Shown here: one piece after another, positions 17,963-39,769 of the stretch
Layout: each line of letters starts with the position of its first letter
How positions within the stretch are numbered: the first letter of the stretch is position 1
The notes under the pieces: model-generated
What the model saw: only the letters and a program-made list of their open reading frames with translations
Database searches by the model: none
Told to the model about the DNA's origin: nothing
Position numbers and translations under genes: made by a program
Origin: Protula sp. h YS-2021
Lineage: Eukaryota; Annelida; Polychaeta; Sabellida; Serpulidae
Direction: 5' to 3'
Assembly: GCA_949752745.1 (NCBI GenBank)
Contig: OX457031.1
Span: 49,200,162-49,264,161, forward strand
Length of the DNA stretch: 64,000 nucleotides

Positions 17963-20157
17963 TATCAATAAGTATACGCTGCAACAAGCAATACTCTTTC
18001 TGTTTCCAACTCGGTTATATGTTAAAGTGTCTGATATTTTCCATTCTTATTGATAAAAAAATTAACTAAATAATATTACCAATCAAAATTGAAAATAGAA
18101 AACAGGCAAAAATTATTGTTTTTATGGTGTTGATGCAAATGTTGGGAGATTATGTGGTATAAATAAATGTGCCTTAATTTCCAGATACCGAGACAATTAT
18201 TTGTTTTCAATTTGACCAGTTGTGTTCTCTGCAACTGAGCATTCAGTTCTGTTCTACTTAAAACATTATGTGGTTGGATTTAATGATGATCTCATACAAT
18301 GCTGGGAAGTTGAAGAGTTGGTACCTTTGCCATATGTGCAAAGGTAAGAAATAAAACACCGAGGAGACATTCTGGGAGCGGAGGACCTATTACTTACATT
18401 ACCAAAGAATGATTTATTTAGTTGACAAATCAAGCCATTATTGCATAACCTGATGAATCCGGACACCTTATTTATCCCCATTTTGTCTGTCTCACCGCAT
18501 TCCGGAGTAACCAGGTTTTACTGTACTTGCCTAGACCACTGAATGCAATTCTCTGCATGGCGTAAAACTAATAAAACCAAATTAGGAAACATAGTAATAT
18601 AACATATTTGTATATAATTGTGACGCTATATTGCAGTCGGACCCCTGGATAAAACCAAAACCACAAGGACCACTTTTAACGGAAAATTCCACTGGTATTG
18701 TTATTTTTTGGGAGCTGTACTTGTTTTCTAAAAAAACCTGGTCATTTATTGATCAGACAGGCTTCTGGGGTGACTCGAAGTGACCAGTTGTCAAGTGGTA
18801 TGTATATCGGCTTGTGCAGACCTATCACGGCATTTGTGTTGTTTCTAGTACAAAGTACGCTGGTGTTTTATCTGTTCTATATCAGCACATAATCTATAGT
18901 TATCCAAACATTTACCGAGAAGAGTACACTGTATGTACGTGTATATAGTGTACACCTACAGACTCTTCAACAAAGTGCTCGTCTGCGTAGGATTCCAGTA
19001 CTTCGCAGGTACATAATTTGCCGGTCATGACAGGTTGATTGGTATGTGAATCATTGCTGCATGATAAAGCAGGGCATTTTTGCTTATTTATTAACACGTG
19101 GCAAGTCAAGGACTTGCAAAGTTAACAAAATTTTTCTAGTGTTTCTCGACTTTTTTCTTGGTCCATCATTTTGTCTCTACTTCTTCTGTGAATATATTGG
19201 CTCCAACCAAATTTTGTACATCTGTAGTATTTGATGGGAAGTTGTGCATTTTGCTGTTTCCTCCTATGTTTTTATTTTTGAGGTAAACAACTAACAAAGT
19301 AAAATGCTGAATTTTAACAAATGAAGTGCATCAAGAATCTCTCACACGTTGCTCACATGCCATCCGTTACACTGGTGCATTCGCGATGCCAATTAGTACT
19401 TATGCTGAGTACTGTGAAATATTTGCCTAGGTTTCGTCAGAACGACAAGTGTGGATGCAAAATCTAACCTGGATACGCTCAACGTGCACACAGACCACAA
19501 ACTACGGGTTACATACAATTAAAGTAGAGAATTTGAAGGGAAAAAAGTACAGGTCTTGGTTAAAAGTTAAATTTTATTGATTTACACACAAGGTAGTAGC
19601 AAAGCCATGCTCTTTTTTCTAGAAGGCTTTCGAAATGGAAATCTTTCAAAATATTCGCGTGACTGTTTAGGAAAATTAGACCCAGAAGAGTTTGTAAAAT
19701 TCTAGTAGAAGTGAACCCTCAGATTTAACACTTTTCTATTTCTTTCCAATCAATCAATATTCCTAGAATCGTGCAGGAAGGTAGAATGGGGGTGTCCAGT
19801 TTATCATTGCAAGACATTATTTTTTAAATAATGAAAGTTATCCTCCTAACTCCTAACATATAGTGTATATTACTAGTCCCCACTACCCATGTTTGAATTT
19901 GTATTTACATCCGTTCAAGGTAAATAATCACGCTTCACAATGTAAACAATGTATTTCGTACATCTTAAGTGGAGCAATCAGTCCTGTCTTCCAATAACTG
20001 TTGGTCATTTACAGAAGGATAAGGTTGTTAAAACAAAAATATGTAGTTTGGTTAACCATCATATTGTAGAATCTGCGTGTTTTTAACATGAGACCATAAT
20101 GTCGTTGGCGTACTACAAAACCTTGGGTCTAAAAGACGTTACTTAAGAGTTACTGCG
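17963..20157. other. intergenic; possible solo pogo-type end
   Basis: No gene seen. At about 18460-18522 the sequence ends CCAGGTTTTACTG followed by TA and resembles a second, degraded Tigger-type terminal repeat, but I could not find its partner end. Confidence 0.35.
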
Positions 20158-20790
20158 GTGACTGTGATCTTCTGGGTCATTGTGAAGGTCAAAAACCGGA
20201 AGATGACCATTATCGCGAAAACGGTTAGAGATGGAGCAATTTTGAGCTTATTTTCGACCCTAAAACATATGGAAGAGACACCTCGCGTTCTTGACCTCTT
20301 CGGTTATGACCAAGGTCAAAAACCGGAAGATGACCATTATCTCGAAAACGGTTTTCAGTTTATTTTCAACCCTTTGAGCCTAAAAGACCATATGTAAGAG
20401 GTACTTCAGTGACCTTGACCTCTTCGGTCATGGCCAATGTAAAAATCGGAAGCTGACTATTATCTCGAAAACAGTCCCATCGGCTTTGAGCTCATTTTCG
20501 CGCGTTTGCGTTTGACGGACGTTATGTAAGATGTATCTCGGTGACCTCGACCTCTTCGGCCAAGGTCAATTCCAAAAGCAGGAAAATGACCATTATCTCG
20601 AAAATGGATAGGGACATAAGACGTACATCGGTGATCTTGACCTCCTCATTCATGGCCAATGCCCAAAACCGAAAGTTAACCATAATCTCGAAAACGGTTT
20701 TTAGCTTATTTTCGATGGAGGTACCTCGATGAGATATGTAAGAGGTACCTCTATGACCTTGCCTTCCTCGTTTATGGTCAGTTCTGAATT
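20158..20790. repeat. tandem array of ~90-130-bp units
   Basis: About five or six diverged units. Each contains GACCTCTTCGG, then (GG)TCAAAAACCGGAAGATGAC, then CATTATCTCGAAAACGG, then TATGTAAGAGGTACCTC. Unit length varies through indels. The array is followed by TTTTCGCTATTCGGTAGCGAAAATGG, an imperfect hairpin (about 20832-20856). Confidence 0.8.
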
Positions 20791-21957
20791 TTTATAGTTA
20801 AGAAACGCATTTTTGTGGCCCCAGGTGTAATTTTCGCTATTCGGTAGCGAAAATGGTCTAGTTAATCACATATCGCTCTGTGATTATGGTGGGCAGTGAG
20901 TGAGTAGGTCTTTTAAATGCGTTATTTTTCATGAAATAATGCAATTTACAAACAAAAAATTATAAAAATTTGAACATTTCATTGGTTATAAAACTGGCCT
21001 TTGGTTGCAAAATAGTCCCATTACATGTTAACGGTTAGCGGTTAACGACGACTACATTTTCAGTAACATTACATTAATAATTCAAAGATAACAAGAGTTT
21101 GAACTCCATTCCGTTTTATTTATTCTGTGTCCTGCGTATATGTTCTCCTCTTACTCAAGGTTTCTCATCGTATTAATTACTGTAATTTCCAAGTCACTTG
21201 AATGTACTCGAGACTGAAAGAAGCGCTACTTAGTGAGAACAAACTTACAATATTTATAAAATTGTAAGACCAGATCTGGTGTAAGGTCAAGTCGTGGATA
21301 TAGAAATATTTACACGTTCTTGCGTCTGAAAGCACAAATGCACTTTCTAAGAATAACTAAATATTTTTTGTTTGATCGACATAATATATTTGGCTATGGG
21401 GTGCCAGGATGTTGTTTAAATCTAAAAGATGGTTTACTGGTTGGTTATTGCCATTGCATTCTCTCATTATATGCCGCAAACAAGGATATATTATACGCAT
21501 AAATTTGAAATATTGTTTCACTAAAATTAAATAATTTTTGCATATTATTCACATCCACACAGCAAGTATTAAGTAGATCCAACCATATCTAAACAAGACT
21601 ACAGTTTTTATTTCGGTACGAGTACGTTGTCTTAGCACTTACCACCCTCACTGCGTATGTTTCTTTGAAACCCATCAGTTTAAAGTTGGATCAAAAAGTT
21701 GTTCAATAAATGCCATTCAGTGTCCCTTTCATGGCAGGCCTGTGTGAGACCAATCCCGGCATACCCGCCACGTGAGGTGCCGCTGGGTGGGCGACCGTGG
21801 GGTTTCTGGTTTTCTTGAGTCTTTATGACTTTTATCTAGCATTATAGAATTTACTGTGATATTTTCCAGCACTTTTGTATTTTTTTTCTACTTTTACTGG
21901 TCATATAGAATATTTGGTTATAGTTCGGCGAAATGTATTAACTGAATTGTGGCAAAA

Positions 21958-23615
21958 GCCCCCATGGAACAGTGCGCCTCTGGACCAAAGCTCCCCCCCA
22001 CCCGACCTCGCTTTTGCCAAGTAGGAACAAAGCACATCCGGTACAAAAGCGGATAGGAACAAAGCGCCCCGTTTTATTATTTATTCGGGTTTTAATAATT
22101 TACTTGCACATTGCACTGTTATAACAAGCCATTAAATTGTACATTTAAAGCTAATATGTGATTTGGTGAATGCGAATGTAAATGTTGTTTTTAAGTGAGT
22201 AAAAAATACCAAATGGTTTTGAAATGTAAAATCTATAATTAAGAAAAGGGACAGAGACTCTAAAATATGTACATCTACTTATATTTATTGACATAATACC
22301 ACAAAATGCGTTTTTCTGTTTTTAAAATCATTTCATTTATCTCAGCTGCAGTCGTTCTAATAAACTGCCCAAGGTCATTAATCGAAAATTTGAAATTGCA
22401 ATCGATGCGAAATAAACAAACTAAATATTAAAAAATGTATGTCAAGTGAAACTCAATTTTATTGATTGATTTCATCAATCTCAGTTGCAATGGAAACGTA
22501 ATGCAACTGCTTTTATCTGTAATCAAATTAAAATTTTAATTAAAAATATAATCGATCAGTTTCATAAATCTCAATTGCAATTGTTTCAATCAATTGCACA
22601 AGGATGGTCATTTCAATTCTAATTCCAATTGAAACTTTCGATGAATCTGATTAATATGGAATGCCGTTTTAACATTTAATGCTTATTTTTGATATCAAAC
22701 TATATTTAGAGATATCAATAAATCAATGTAGATCTCATTAATTTATATTTTGTCATCAATAATTGAATTTTAGAAGGCAAAAATATATTTTGAGATCAAA
22801 ATATCAATTTTACAAACTTAAAAAATCTTAAGGGAGACACACATTTACATAAAATATAACGAATCGTCAATTAAATTTTGGAGATGAAAATTTGAATTAT
22901 TGAGATCAATAATAACAACACAATTTTTGACCTCAAGAATTGCTTCTTTTTTGTACAGCAAAAAATTTAAACAAAGATTCTGTGTACATTGACAGTCATT
23001 ATTTATTTACAGATTTATTTACAGAATTTTTTATTAAAAAAAATAGACTGATATTTTGATATCAAAAATCAGTTTTTGAGATCAAAAAATCGTTTGCAGA
23101 TTTCAAAATACAAATTAAAAAAGTATCATTCTGAAATATTGATATCTGAAATAAATTGTTGATATCAATATAAAGAAAATGAATTATTAAGCTCAAAATT
23201 GATATTTTGCTCTCAAATATTTCATTTTTGCTATCAAGAATTGAATTTTTGATTTCAAAAATCAATTTTAGATATAAATAAATCATTTTTGATATCAATA
23301 AATATTTTTTGATATCTCTAAATATTTGTTGATATCAAAAATTTTTTTTTGAGATCAAGAATACATTTAGACATATCAAAAATACAAATACAGATAGCAA
23401 AAATGAATTCTTGATATCAAAATATGGATTTATTGAGATCAAAAATTAATTTTTGATATCAATAATTCCTGAATAAATGTGAAAACGGCATTCCATAGAT
23501 TAAAAATTCTGGTTGATGTTATTTCTTCTGTGGGCGCTTTCGGCCGTGACCGCTTTGTTCCTACTTTACAAAAGCGAGGGAGGTGGCTTTATTCCGGGGC
23601 GCCTTGTTCGGGGGC
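21958..23615. mobile_element. foldback-type element with GC-rich ends
   Basis: The left end (21958-22075) begins GCCCCCATGGAACA and the right end (about 23525-23615) reads as its inverted counterpart, ending in CGGGGGC. Both arms share CTCGCTTTTG and AAGTAGGAACAAAGC. The interior is AT-rich and contains an intact GATATC-type MITE at 22655. No transposase is seen and no clear target duplication was found. Confidence 0.6.
22655..23497. mobile_element. GATATC-rich MITE, copy 1
   Basis: An 843-bp AT-rich element with inverted ends TATGGAATGCCGTTTT...AAAACGGCATTCCATA and direct flanks GATTAA/GATTAA (22649-22654, 23498-23503). The interior is built from dozens of GATATCAA, GAGATCAA and TTTTTGATATC motifs in both orientations, with no coding capacity. 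Other copies lie at 46772, 47899 and 52581. Confidence 0.85.
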
Positions 23616-25155
23616 ATTTGGACCGCACACCGTGTGAAATGTTTGGTAGCGACAGGACGGCACATATTGCGATGCGCCAGGGTGTTACATCACGGCGCGT
23701 GTCTCCTCTTATAAATTCTCGGAGGAATTGGTTCAGATATAGCCCTCGTTCCTTTGAGAATGTGGATTCTCAGAGTGGCAGTCCCAGAAACTGCTGAAAT
23801 TTGGACGCAGTTCTCGTTTCCGTGTGTTGCATTATGTGCTTTTGTTACCCGTAAATAAAGCTAAGCAAAATATATAATTTCATGTCACCATATACTAGTC
23901 GTCTGTCAACACTAACCAGATTATCACAGGATTAAAAGAAAAAAGTGTAATTTGTTCTTTTCATATTGATCTGTCCTATTGTGGAAGAAATATCTGGGTT
24001 ACTGTTTTCCGGTAATCGGGGCACTCTCTAGACCGAAATATTTTTCGATTACTATAATTTTAAATTCCAATTTATTTTTAACTCTTATAATGTGTGATTA
24101 CACTGATGACTCTTCGATGGCATCACCGGCCTTTGATTAATCTACAAATATTGCGCTCAAATGAAGTTTGTTAACTGCAGTTCATATTCATATATATGGA
24201 GTGCAATGCGTGGCGGTCACCGATTACATATTGCATTTGTAAAAAAAATGTTAAAGAAAAGTAAAAAAAGGTTGAGTTGAAGTATTTTTTAAAAACTAGG
24301 CTATGGTTATTTAAACTGTGTGTTTCTTGTTTAAATGTATGGCCTGTTGGCACACTTAGTTCGCCAATCACTTTTTCTGCTTGCCTCTCCTGTATGCAGA
24401 AGATTATTTTATTATGACTGTTTTTTGTAAGCGGATTTACCATTCATTAGGTTGCCCTGGATCAACGGTCTTACCTTGGTACAGTGAGGTCACGAGGAGG
24501 TGCAAGAAGCCAGCAGGTCGCCCTTAATCCATGTCATGGATTTCCCACTTGACTCCTTGTCTTTTAACAGAGACCAAAGGTTATAAAGCTTAAAAGTCAG
24601 TGTTTGTGTACCGTCGTTAGGTTCAATGGGATTATATTACGCCACCCTTGCCCGTCCCTTTTTTTTTATGAAAGTTGATCCCACGTAGCAACAAAACTCT
24701 ACAAACCTACAGAGGAATAGGGAGCAAAAATAAATATTATACGTTATTCAAGTTAAGGACAACACGGATGCAGATTTGTTTTCAACTAAATAGTTACACT
24801 TACATGAAAACTGTTAACAGCAATTAAACGGATGCTTGAAGTTTTCGCGAGTTGCACTAAGTTGTGCATTTCTCAGACAATGTGAATTTTCTCTACACTG
24901 TGCGCATTGAGATTTAGAATACTGTACTTATTCTTACTTAATCTGTGGACAGACACATCAAAAGAGTATATGAATGGTTAATAATTTAAATATTTTCCGG
25001 CTCGACAACAGATATCAGCCAAAATCTGAAAAAGTACAAAGAAAGAAGTGACGTTTACCAAATTTCACTTTTCTTTGGAGAATTTCTTTGGAGAAATCTT
25101 ATGAAAACAATAAAGAAATAATAATAAAAACAAAGCTAAAAAATCTATAAATAGG
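23616..25155. other. intergenic upstream of dehydrogenase 1
   Basis: No gene recognised. The last bases before the dehydrogenase start (AATCTATAA at about 25142-25151) are also found upstream of the paralogue at about 51872, so this may be a conserved leader or core promoter element. Confidence 0.4.
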
Positions 25156-34851
<9,696 letters not shown>

Positions 34852-34948
34852 AGCAAGCAACCAGCAGTCACAATGACTGCATGAATTAAAACTGTGATAA
34901 CTACATGGCTGTTTTGTTGATCTATGAAACTTCTCTAAGTCAATTAAT

Positions 34949-34954
34949 AATAAA
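34949..34954 (+). promoter_or_regulatory. poly(A) signal of dehydrogenase 1
   Basis: AATAAA about 98 nt after the stop codon, a plausible 3' end for this gene. Confidence 0.5.
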
Positions 34955-35147
34955 AAAACTGTACATTGGAAATTGGTTTGACTTCACACAGGATATAATA
35001 ATAAAGATATCATAAGAATATCATAAGGATATCATAAGGATATATAATATCTTTTAATAACTCTTTAAACTGTTTTAATTATTTATTATTAACTATTATT
35101 TATTTTACTTAATTGAAACCATCTTATTCTCAAGTTTTGTACAGCAA

Positions 35148-35876
35148 CCCAGTAAAAATTCCGATTTGAGATTGCGACATCGACCTGACAAAATTACAAC
35201 TTGAAACTGTTTGTAATTTGGTTATTGTTCACGTCCATAGATCAACGTCTAATTGACGTCTTTGACACAACGTTGAATAGACGTTGAATCAAAACTCCAC
35301 TTTAGCGACTAATTACGTCTTTGGGGCAACGCTGAATAGATGTTAGAATATCGATGTTGTATAGACGTCGAATAATCGACGTTGTATAGGTGTCAGGGTT
35401 ATGATCAAACAATAACCTCATCATGTTATCGCTCACCGGAAATGGAAGTAATGAAAAGGTGAACAAAATAAAGACAAATTGAACAAAACAAGGATGTAAA
35501 ATATGGGAAAGTCAGGAGTGTACAAGTTTTTCCGCCTTTTTTAACATATTCATGAAAATTGACGTCATGCATATCTTGACGTACAAAGATGAAGGCACTT
35601 TGGCGGAGGGGTGACCACTACACATTATCACTGTCTACATAGCGAATCTAAATATAGATTATCCTGACGTCTATACGACGTGAGGAGATAGACGTTGTTT
35701 CAACGACCATTTGCAACCTATAAGCAATTGATTAAACGTCGGATAGTCGACGTCTACACAACTTCGGCAGGAAGACGTTTGTTGCAACTTCCCAAAATCA
35801 AGCAAAATCCGGCTTCATTATGGCGTCGAGTGCGGCGTCTATCCGACGTTGTTGCAACGTCGCAATGTTTACTGGG
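35148..35876. mobile_element. ACGTC-rich MITE (CCCAGTAAA ends), copy A
   Basis: Inverted ends CCCAGTAAAAATT and AATGTTTACTGGG. The interior carries many GACGTC/GACGTTG words and a TATCGCTCACCGGAAATGG block that recurs, inverted, in the element at 49386. Two CCCAGTAAA fragments of the same kind sit at 27337-27380. No transposase. Confidence 0.75.
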
Positions 35877-35961
35877 AAGGCACAGCTTCGGTCTCTTCTC
35901 ATTTACCGTGGCACTGTAGTAAGTCGTCGCCCATAGAAGGACAATAAAGTGACTATTATAA

Positions 35962-36660
35962 TTATATAAGGTCTTCAATGACATCAGAATCACAAGGATT
36001 GCTCTTTTCCTTAATAACACAACTACAAGATACTTTTATACTTATGAGCGCCCAACCCTCAATGCCGAATTCATCCTTGACCCTTCCGTAAACAAGTGCT
36101 TCGTCCTCCATACACAGGAAAGAATAAACCCGCTTATCAACCCCTAAACACGCACCTCTGGAAATGTCACGTGACTCGCTGGAGATCCCGCAAATCGTTT
36201 CATAAAAGAATTGTTGTACAAGGTAATGCCCAATTTTATATGTTTGCACAACTGAGCGATTCACACCAAAGCTATCAATAGCCCATGCTTTTGTCACCCA
36301 TTGACTTTTGTGACCACAGGTGCGAATCGGTAATTGAGGCGCGTCACGCTTGGCTCTAGTGGATGAGATATTACTTTTAGGAGCCATGTTCCTCTTGTCA
36401 TTCCGGAGATTGCGAAGCAGATCCTCTCGTGATCGTGTTGCGTATTTTGGTTTATTCTCCGTTGCACTCTCTGCTGACCGGGGTTGTAGTTCTTTTGGCG
36501 GTCGCACTGGTTTGCGGTGTGTGAATGTAACGCGTGGCGATAAGTGCCGTAATAGTTTCAGATACTGGTTTAATTCTGAATGAGAAAATATTGGTCTGTG
36601 TCGTCGTAATTGTGTAGAGTGAGCAGACATCACGGAGAAACAAACCAATCCCAGGAATAC
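35962..36660 (-). CDS. neurotrophin (NGF/BDNF-like) precursor, main exon
   Basis: One long exon of 232 codons plus stop, starting after a strong acceptor (TTGTGTTCTTCACAG) in phase 0. It opens with a hydrophobic stretch (VFLGLVCFSVMS), probably the rest of a signal peptide begun in an upstream exon I cannot place. A pro-region with one NISS glycosylation site leads to a furin-type site RAKR (102-105). The mature part has the neurotrophin cystine knot: Cys115, 157, 171, 183, 212 and 214. The gaps (41, 13, 11, 28 and 1 residues) compare with NGF's 42, 9, 11, 27 and 1. Family blocks present are FFYETIC, C-x-G-V-D and W-x-L-I-x-I-x3-C-x-C. Neurotrophins are secreted dimeric ligands of Trk and p75-type receptors. 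A short basic tail with one extra Cys (223) follows. Confidence 0.9.
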   Translation of the reverse strand, partial: VFLGLVCFSVMSAHSTQLRRHRPIFSHSELNQYLKLLRHLSPRVTFTHRKPVRPPKELQPRSAESATENKPKYATRSREDLLRNLRNDKRNMAPKSNISSTRAKRDAPQLPIRTCGHKSQWVTKAWAIDSFGVNRSVVQTYKIGHYLVQQFFYETICGISSESRDISRGACLGVDKRVYSFLCMEDEALVYGRVKDEFGIEGWALISIKVSCSCVIKEKSNPCDSDVIEDLI

Positions 36661-38192
36661 CTGTGAAGAACACAAATCATCAAAGAAATGTTGAAAAAGA
36701 CGCGCAAACTGCCAACACTGAAGGGGGCATTGGGGGGGGGGGGGTAACTCCACAATTTGCCACAGTCGGGGTTGGGGACGAGGGGATTCTTTCGGAACTG
36801 TACTGATGATTTGGTGAAAATAGCTCCTTTTTGTATACTTGATCTGACACTCACCCTTGAAGTGTCTGGTTAAAACTGGGCTCAGGTGGTAACAAATCCG
36901 TGCTCCGCTTCCCGACCCCAGACCTATCCCACCCCCCCCCCACCCCCCCCCCCCCTCAGATGGCTAGAGCGTTATTCCAACATTCCCAAGGCCCCGGGTT
37001 TGAATCTGGCCAGAGGTGGCAAGCAAGGAACTGACTTTCCATCTGATTGCCTGATCGCCCCTGGAGTCTTTCCGCCAACCCTTAAAAACAATAGTGTGCT
37101 TCCTCGCAGTCAATTAGAACAGCATCTAGCAATTTCGCATTTTGAAAATATTTTCAAACGAACAAGAAGTAACTCGGTTTAGGGATTCAGGTATTTCTTG
37201 ATAAGCAGAGACTAACCCAGGACTTCGAAAATTGTTCTTCGGCATTGCGATTCGTAGTAATTTCCATAGCATTTATTGCAATTACGACAACAAAACCGAA
37301 TGCAATTAATCTCAGGGAAAGTAACACTTGTATTTACTTTATTTAGCAACGATGATTTTTTTTATTATTGCTTTCATTTTATTCCCTTTCGTGTAGCCAG
37401 TTTTGTTTCCATTATAAACTATGACCTTTTAAAAAATGTCTAGATACCCCAGAACTCCTCCAAAGAATGCGACATATTTTCTATGAATCAGAGATGTCTG
37501 TGATTCCTTGAAACGTACCTATAATCACACAATGATCAGAAATCTGTTTGTTACATAAGTTATTTTATCTCTATTTTATAACTGATTTGTCTCTATTTTA
37601 TTGTATTAAAAAAATGTGTATTGGAAACGGGATTTTAAAAATAGCGAAATTTCTAAATGTATTGTTATGTTTAAGTAAACTTTGTTTACTGATCTTTCCC
37701 TTTATATTTTTTTTAATTTACAAAGAAAAGCAAACACTTACCGTTAATTTGTTGACGATATTCATTTCCTTAAATACCAAAACAAGGTCCTATGTATTTG
37801 ACAATGGTATTAATGTAATTCAACTGAAATATCATGGCCTTAACGTGCTTTATAATAACAGATTTCTAAAAGCAAATTAAAAAAGACTTGCAAGTTAATA
37901 AAAAGGTAATAAACCATTCTTTTAAAATATATAGAGCTTTGGCATGAATCACTGTTTGGCTACAGTGGCTATTCCGGCCTCAGTAAGTTAGCGCCCACCC
38001 GTCTCCCACACACATACTTTTATTTATTACCGCGCATTGACAATGCCACACGAAAAGTTAAAATAACGCAACAGTAGTTTCGTTTTTGAGGGCGAAATGA
38101 TACAACGATACAAGGAAAATAACTAAAAAATAATATTTTTGAAACGATAAAATCTAATTCGAATAATTAAGCTGTAAGCAGTAAATAGGGAC
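36661..38192. other. upstream of neurotrophin; tRNA-derived SINE-like piece
   Basis: No exon recognised; the 5' exon of the neurotrophin should lie here or beyond. At 36958-37020 a tRNA-like segment has TGGCTAGAGCG (box A-like) and GGGTTTGAATC (box B-like), suggesting a SINE fragment. Poly-C/G tracts flank it. Confidence 0.4.
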
Positions 38193-38199
38193 TTATTTC

Positions 38200-38420
38200 T
38201 GATTCTTCCTCGTGCTGATTCTTCCTGGTGTTGTTTTTCGGGTAGTGATTCCTCCTGGTGCTGATTCTTCCTGATGCTGATTCTTTCTGGTGCTGGTTCT
38301 TCCTGGTATTGATTCTTCTTGATGCTGTTTCTTCATGATGCTGATTCTTCCTGATGCTAATTCTTCCTGATGCTGATTCTTCATAGTGTTGATTCCTCCT
38401 GGTGCTGATTCTTCCTACTC
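38200..38420. repeat. 16-bp minisatellite
   Basis: About 13 diverged units of TGCTGATTCTTCCTGA. Confidence 0.85.
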
Positions 38421-38524
38421 ATAATTTGCTTGGTGTGTGAGATAGGAAAGACCGCTCATTTTTCAGTCACGAATCCTCAATTCTCTATTTTGTGAAAACG
38501 GACAAAATTATCACATAAGAGGCA

Positions 38525-39300
38525 AAACAAACAGGTCACCTATGCCGGTCACTGAACACACAGGTCACCTATGAAGGGCACTGAACAAACAGGTCACCTA
38601 TGCCGGGCACTGAACAAACAGGTCACCTATGCCGGTCACTGAACAAACAGGTCACCTATGCCGGTCACTGAACAAACAGGTCACCTATGCCGGGCACTGA
38701 ACAAACAGGTCACCTATGCCGGTCACTGAACAAACAGATCATCCATGCCGGTCACTTAACAAACAGGTCACCTATGCTGGTCACTGAACAAACAGGTCAC
38801 CTATGCTGGTCACTGAACAAACAGGTCACCTATGCCGGTCACTGAACAAACAGGTCACCTATGCCGGGCACTGAACAAACAGGTCACCTATGCCGGTCAC
38901 TGAACAAACAGATCATCCATGCCGGTCACTTAACAAACAGGTCAGCTATGCCGGTCACTGAACAAACAGGTCACCTCTGAAGGTTACTGAACAAACAGGT
39001 CACCTATGCCGGTCACTGAACAAACAGGTCACCTATGCCGCTCACTGAATAAAGAGGTCACCTATGCTTGTCAAATGAACAACCAGGTCACCTATGCCGG
39101 TCACTTAACAAACAGGTCAGCTATGCCGGTCACTGAACAAACAGGTCACCTATGCCGGGCACTGAACAAACAGGTCACCTATACTTGTCAATGAACAAGC
39201 AGGTCACCTATATCGTTCACTGATCAACCAGGTCACCTATGTCAGTCACTGAACAAACAGATCACGTGCGTCAGTTATTGAACAAACAGGTCATCCGTAA
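38525..39300. repeat. 29-bp minisatellite, ~26 units
   Basis: Units of AACAAACAGGTCACCTATGC plus CGGTCACTG. A higher-order block is visible: variants with ATCATCC and CACTTAAC recur about 200 bp apart. Confidence 0.93.
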
Positions 39301-39769
39301 GCTGTAATTTGCTAAGCTCGAAATCGAGTTTTCTGATATGATTCCGTGTTACTTGATCTGCAGTTTCTGCTTCGCCGAACTTATGTAGCTCAGATTTTAA
39401 TGTATTTGTTTTTTAAAGTGCACTTAATTTTTTATTGCTATATTAACTTAAACCTAAAAAATAGGAACAATTTAAACCAATATAGGAACTTTGGTGTTAA
39501 AAACAAGTGTGTAGTAATAATGACAGTTTTAACAACACACGATTATGGATTACAGTTCTGGCATTTAATTACATTTTTGATATCTATATAGTAATTTTAT
39601 TTGAGGCATTTCTATCAAGTTACAGATATCCTTTAATACTTAAAATATCGGGAATTATTTGAAGAAGTTCCAAGGAAATCTAAAATTCAATGAAACTGTC
39701 TGACAATAAATTACAGATCTCTGCAATTCAATTATCCACTCCAAAGCTAAAGCAATAAGAGAGGACTTA

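Noticed and set aside
37548..37880. 110-codon hydrophobic ORF
   Set aside because: AT-rich, no domain, no splice or promoter support.
38525..39300. CRISPR-like array of 29-bp repeats
   Set aside because: The repeats are directly adjacent with no unique spacers, and the genome is eukaryotic; it is a minisatellite.
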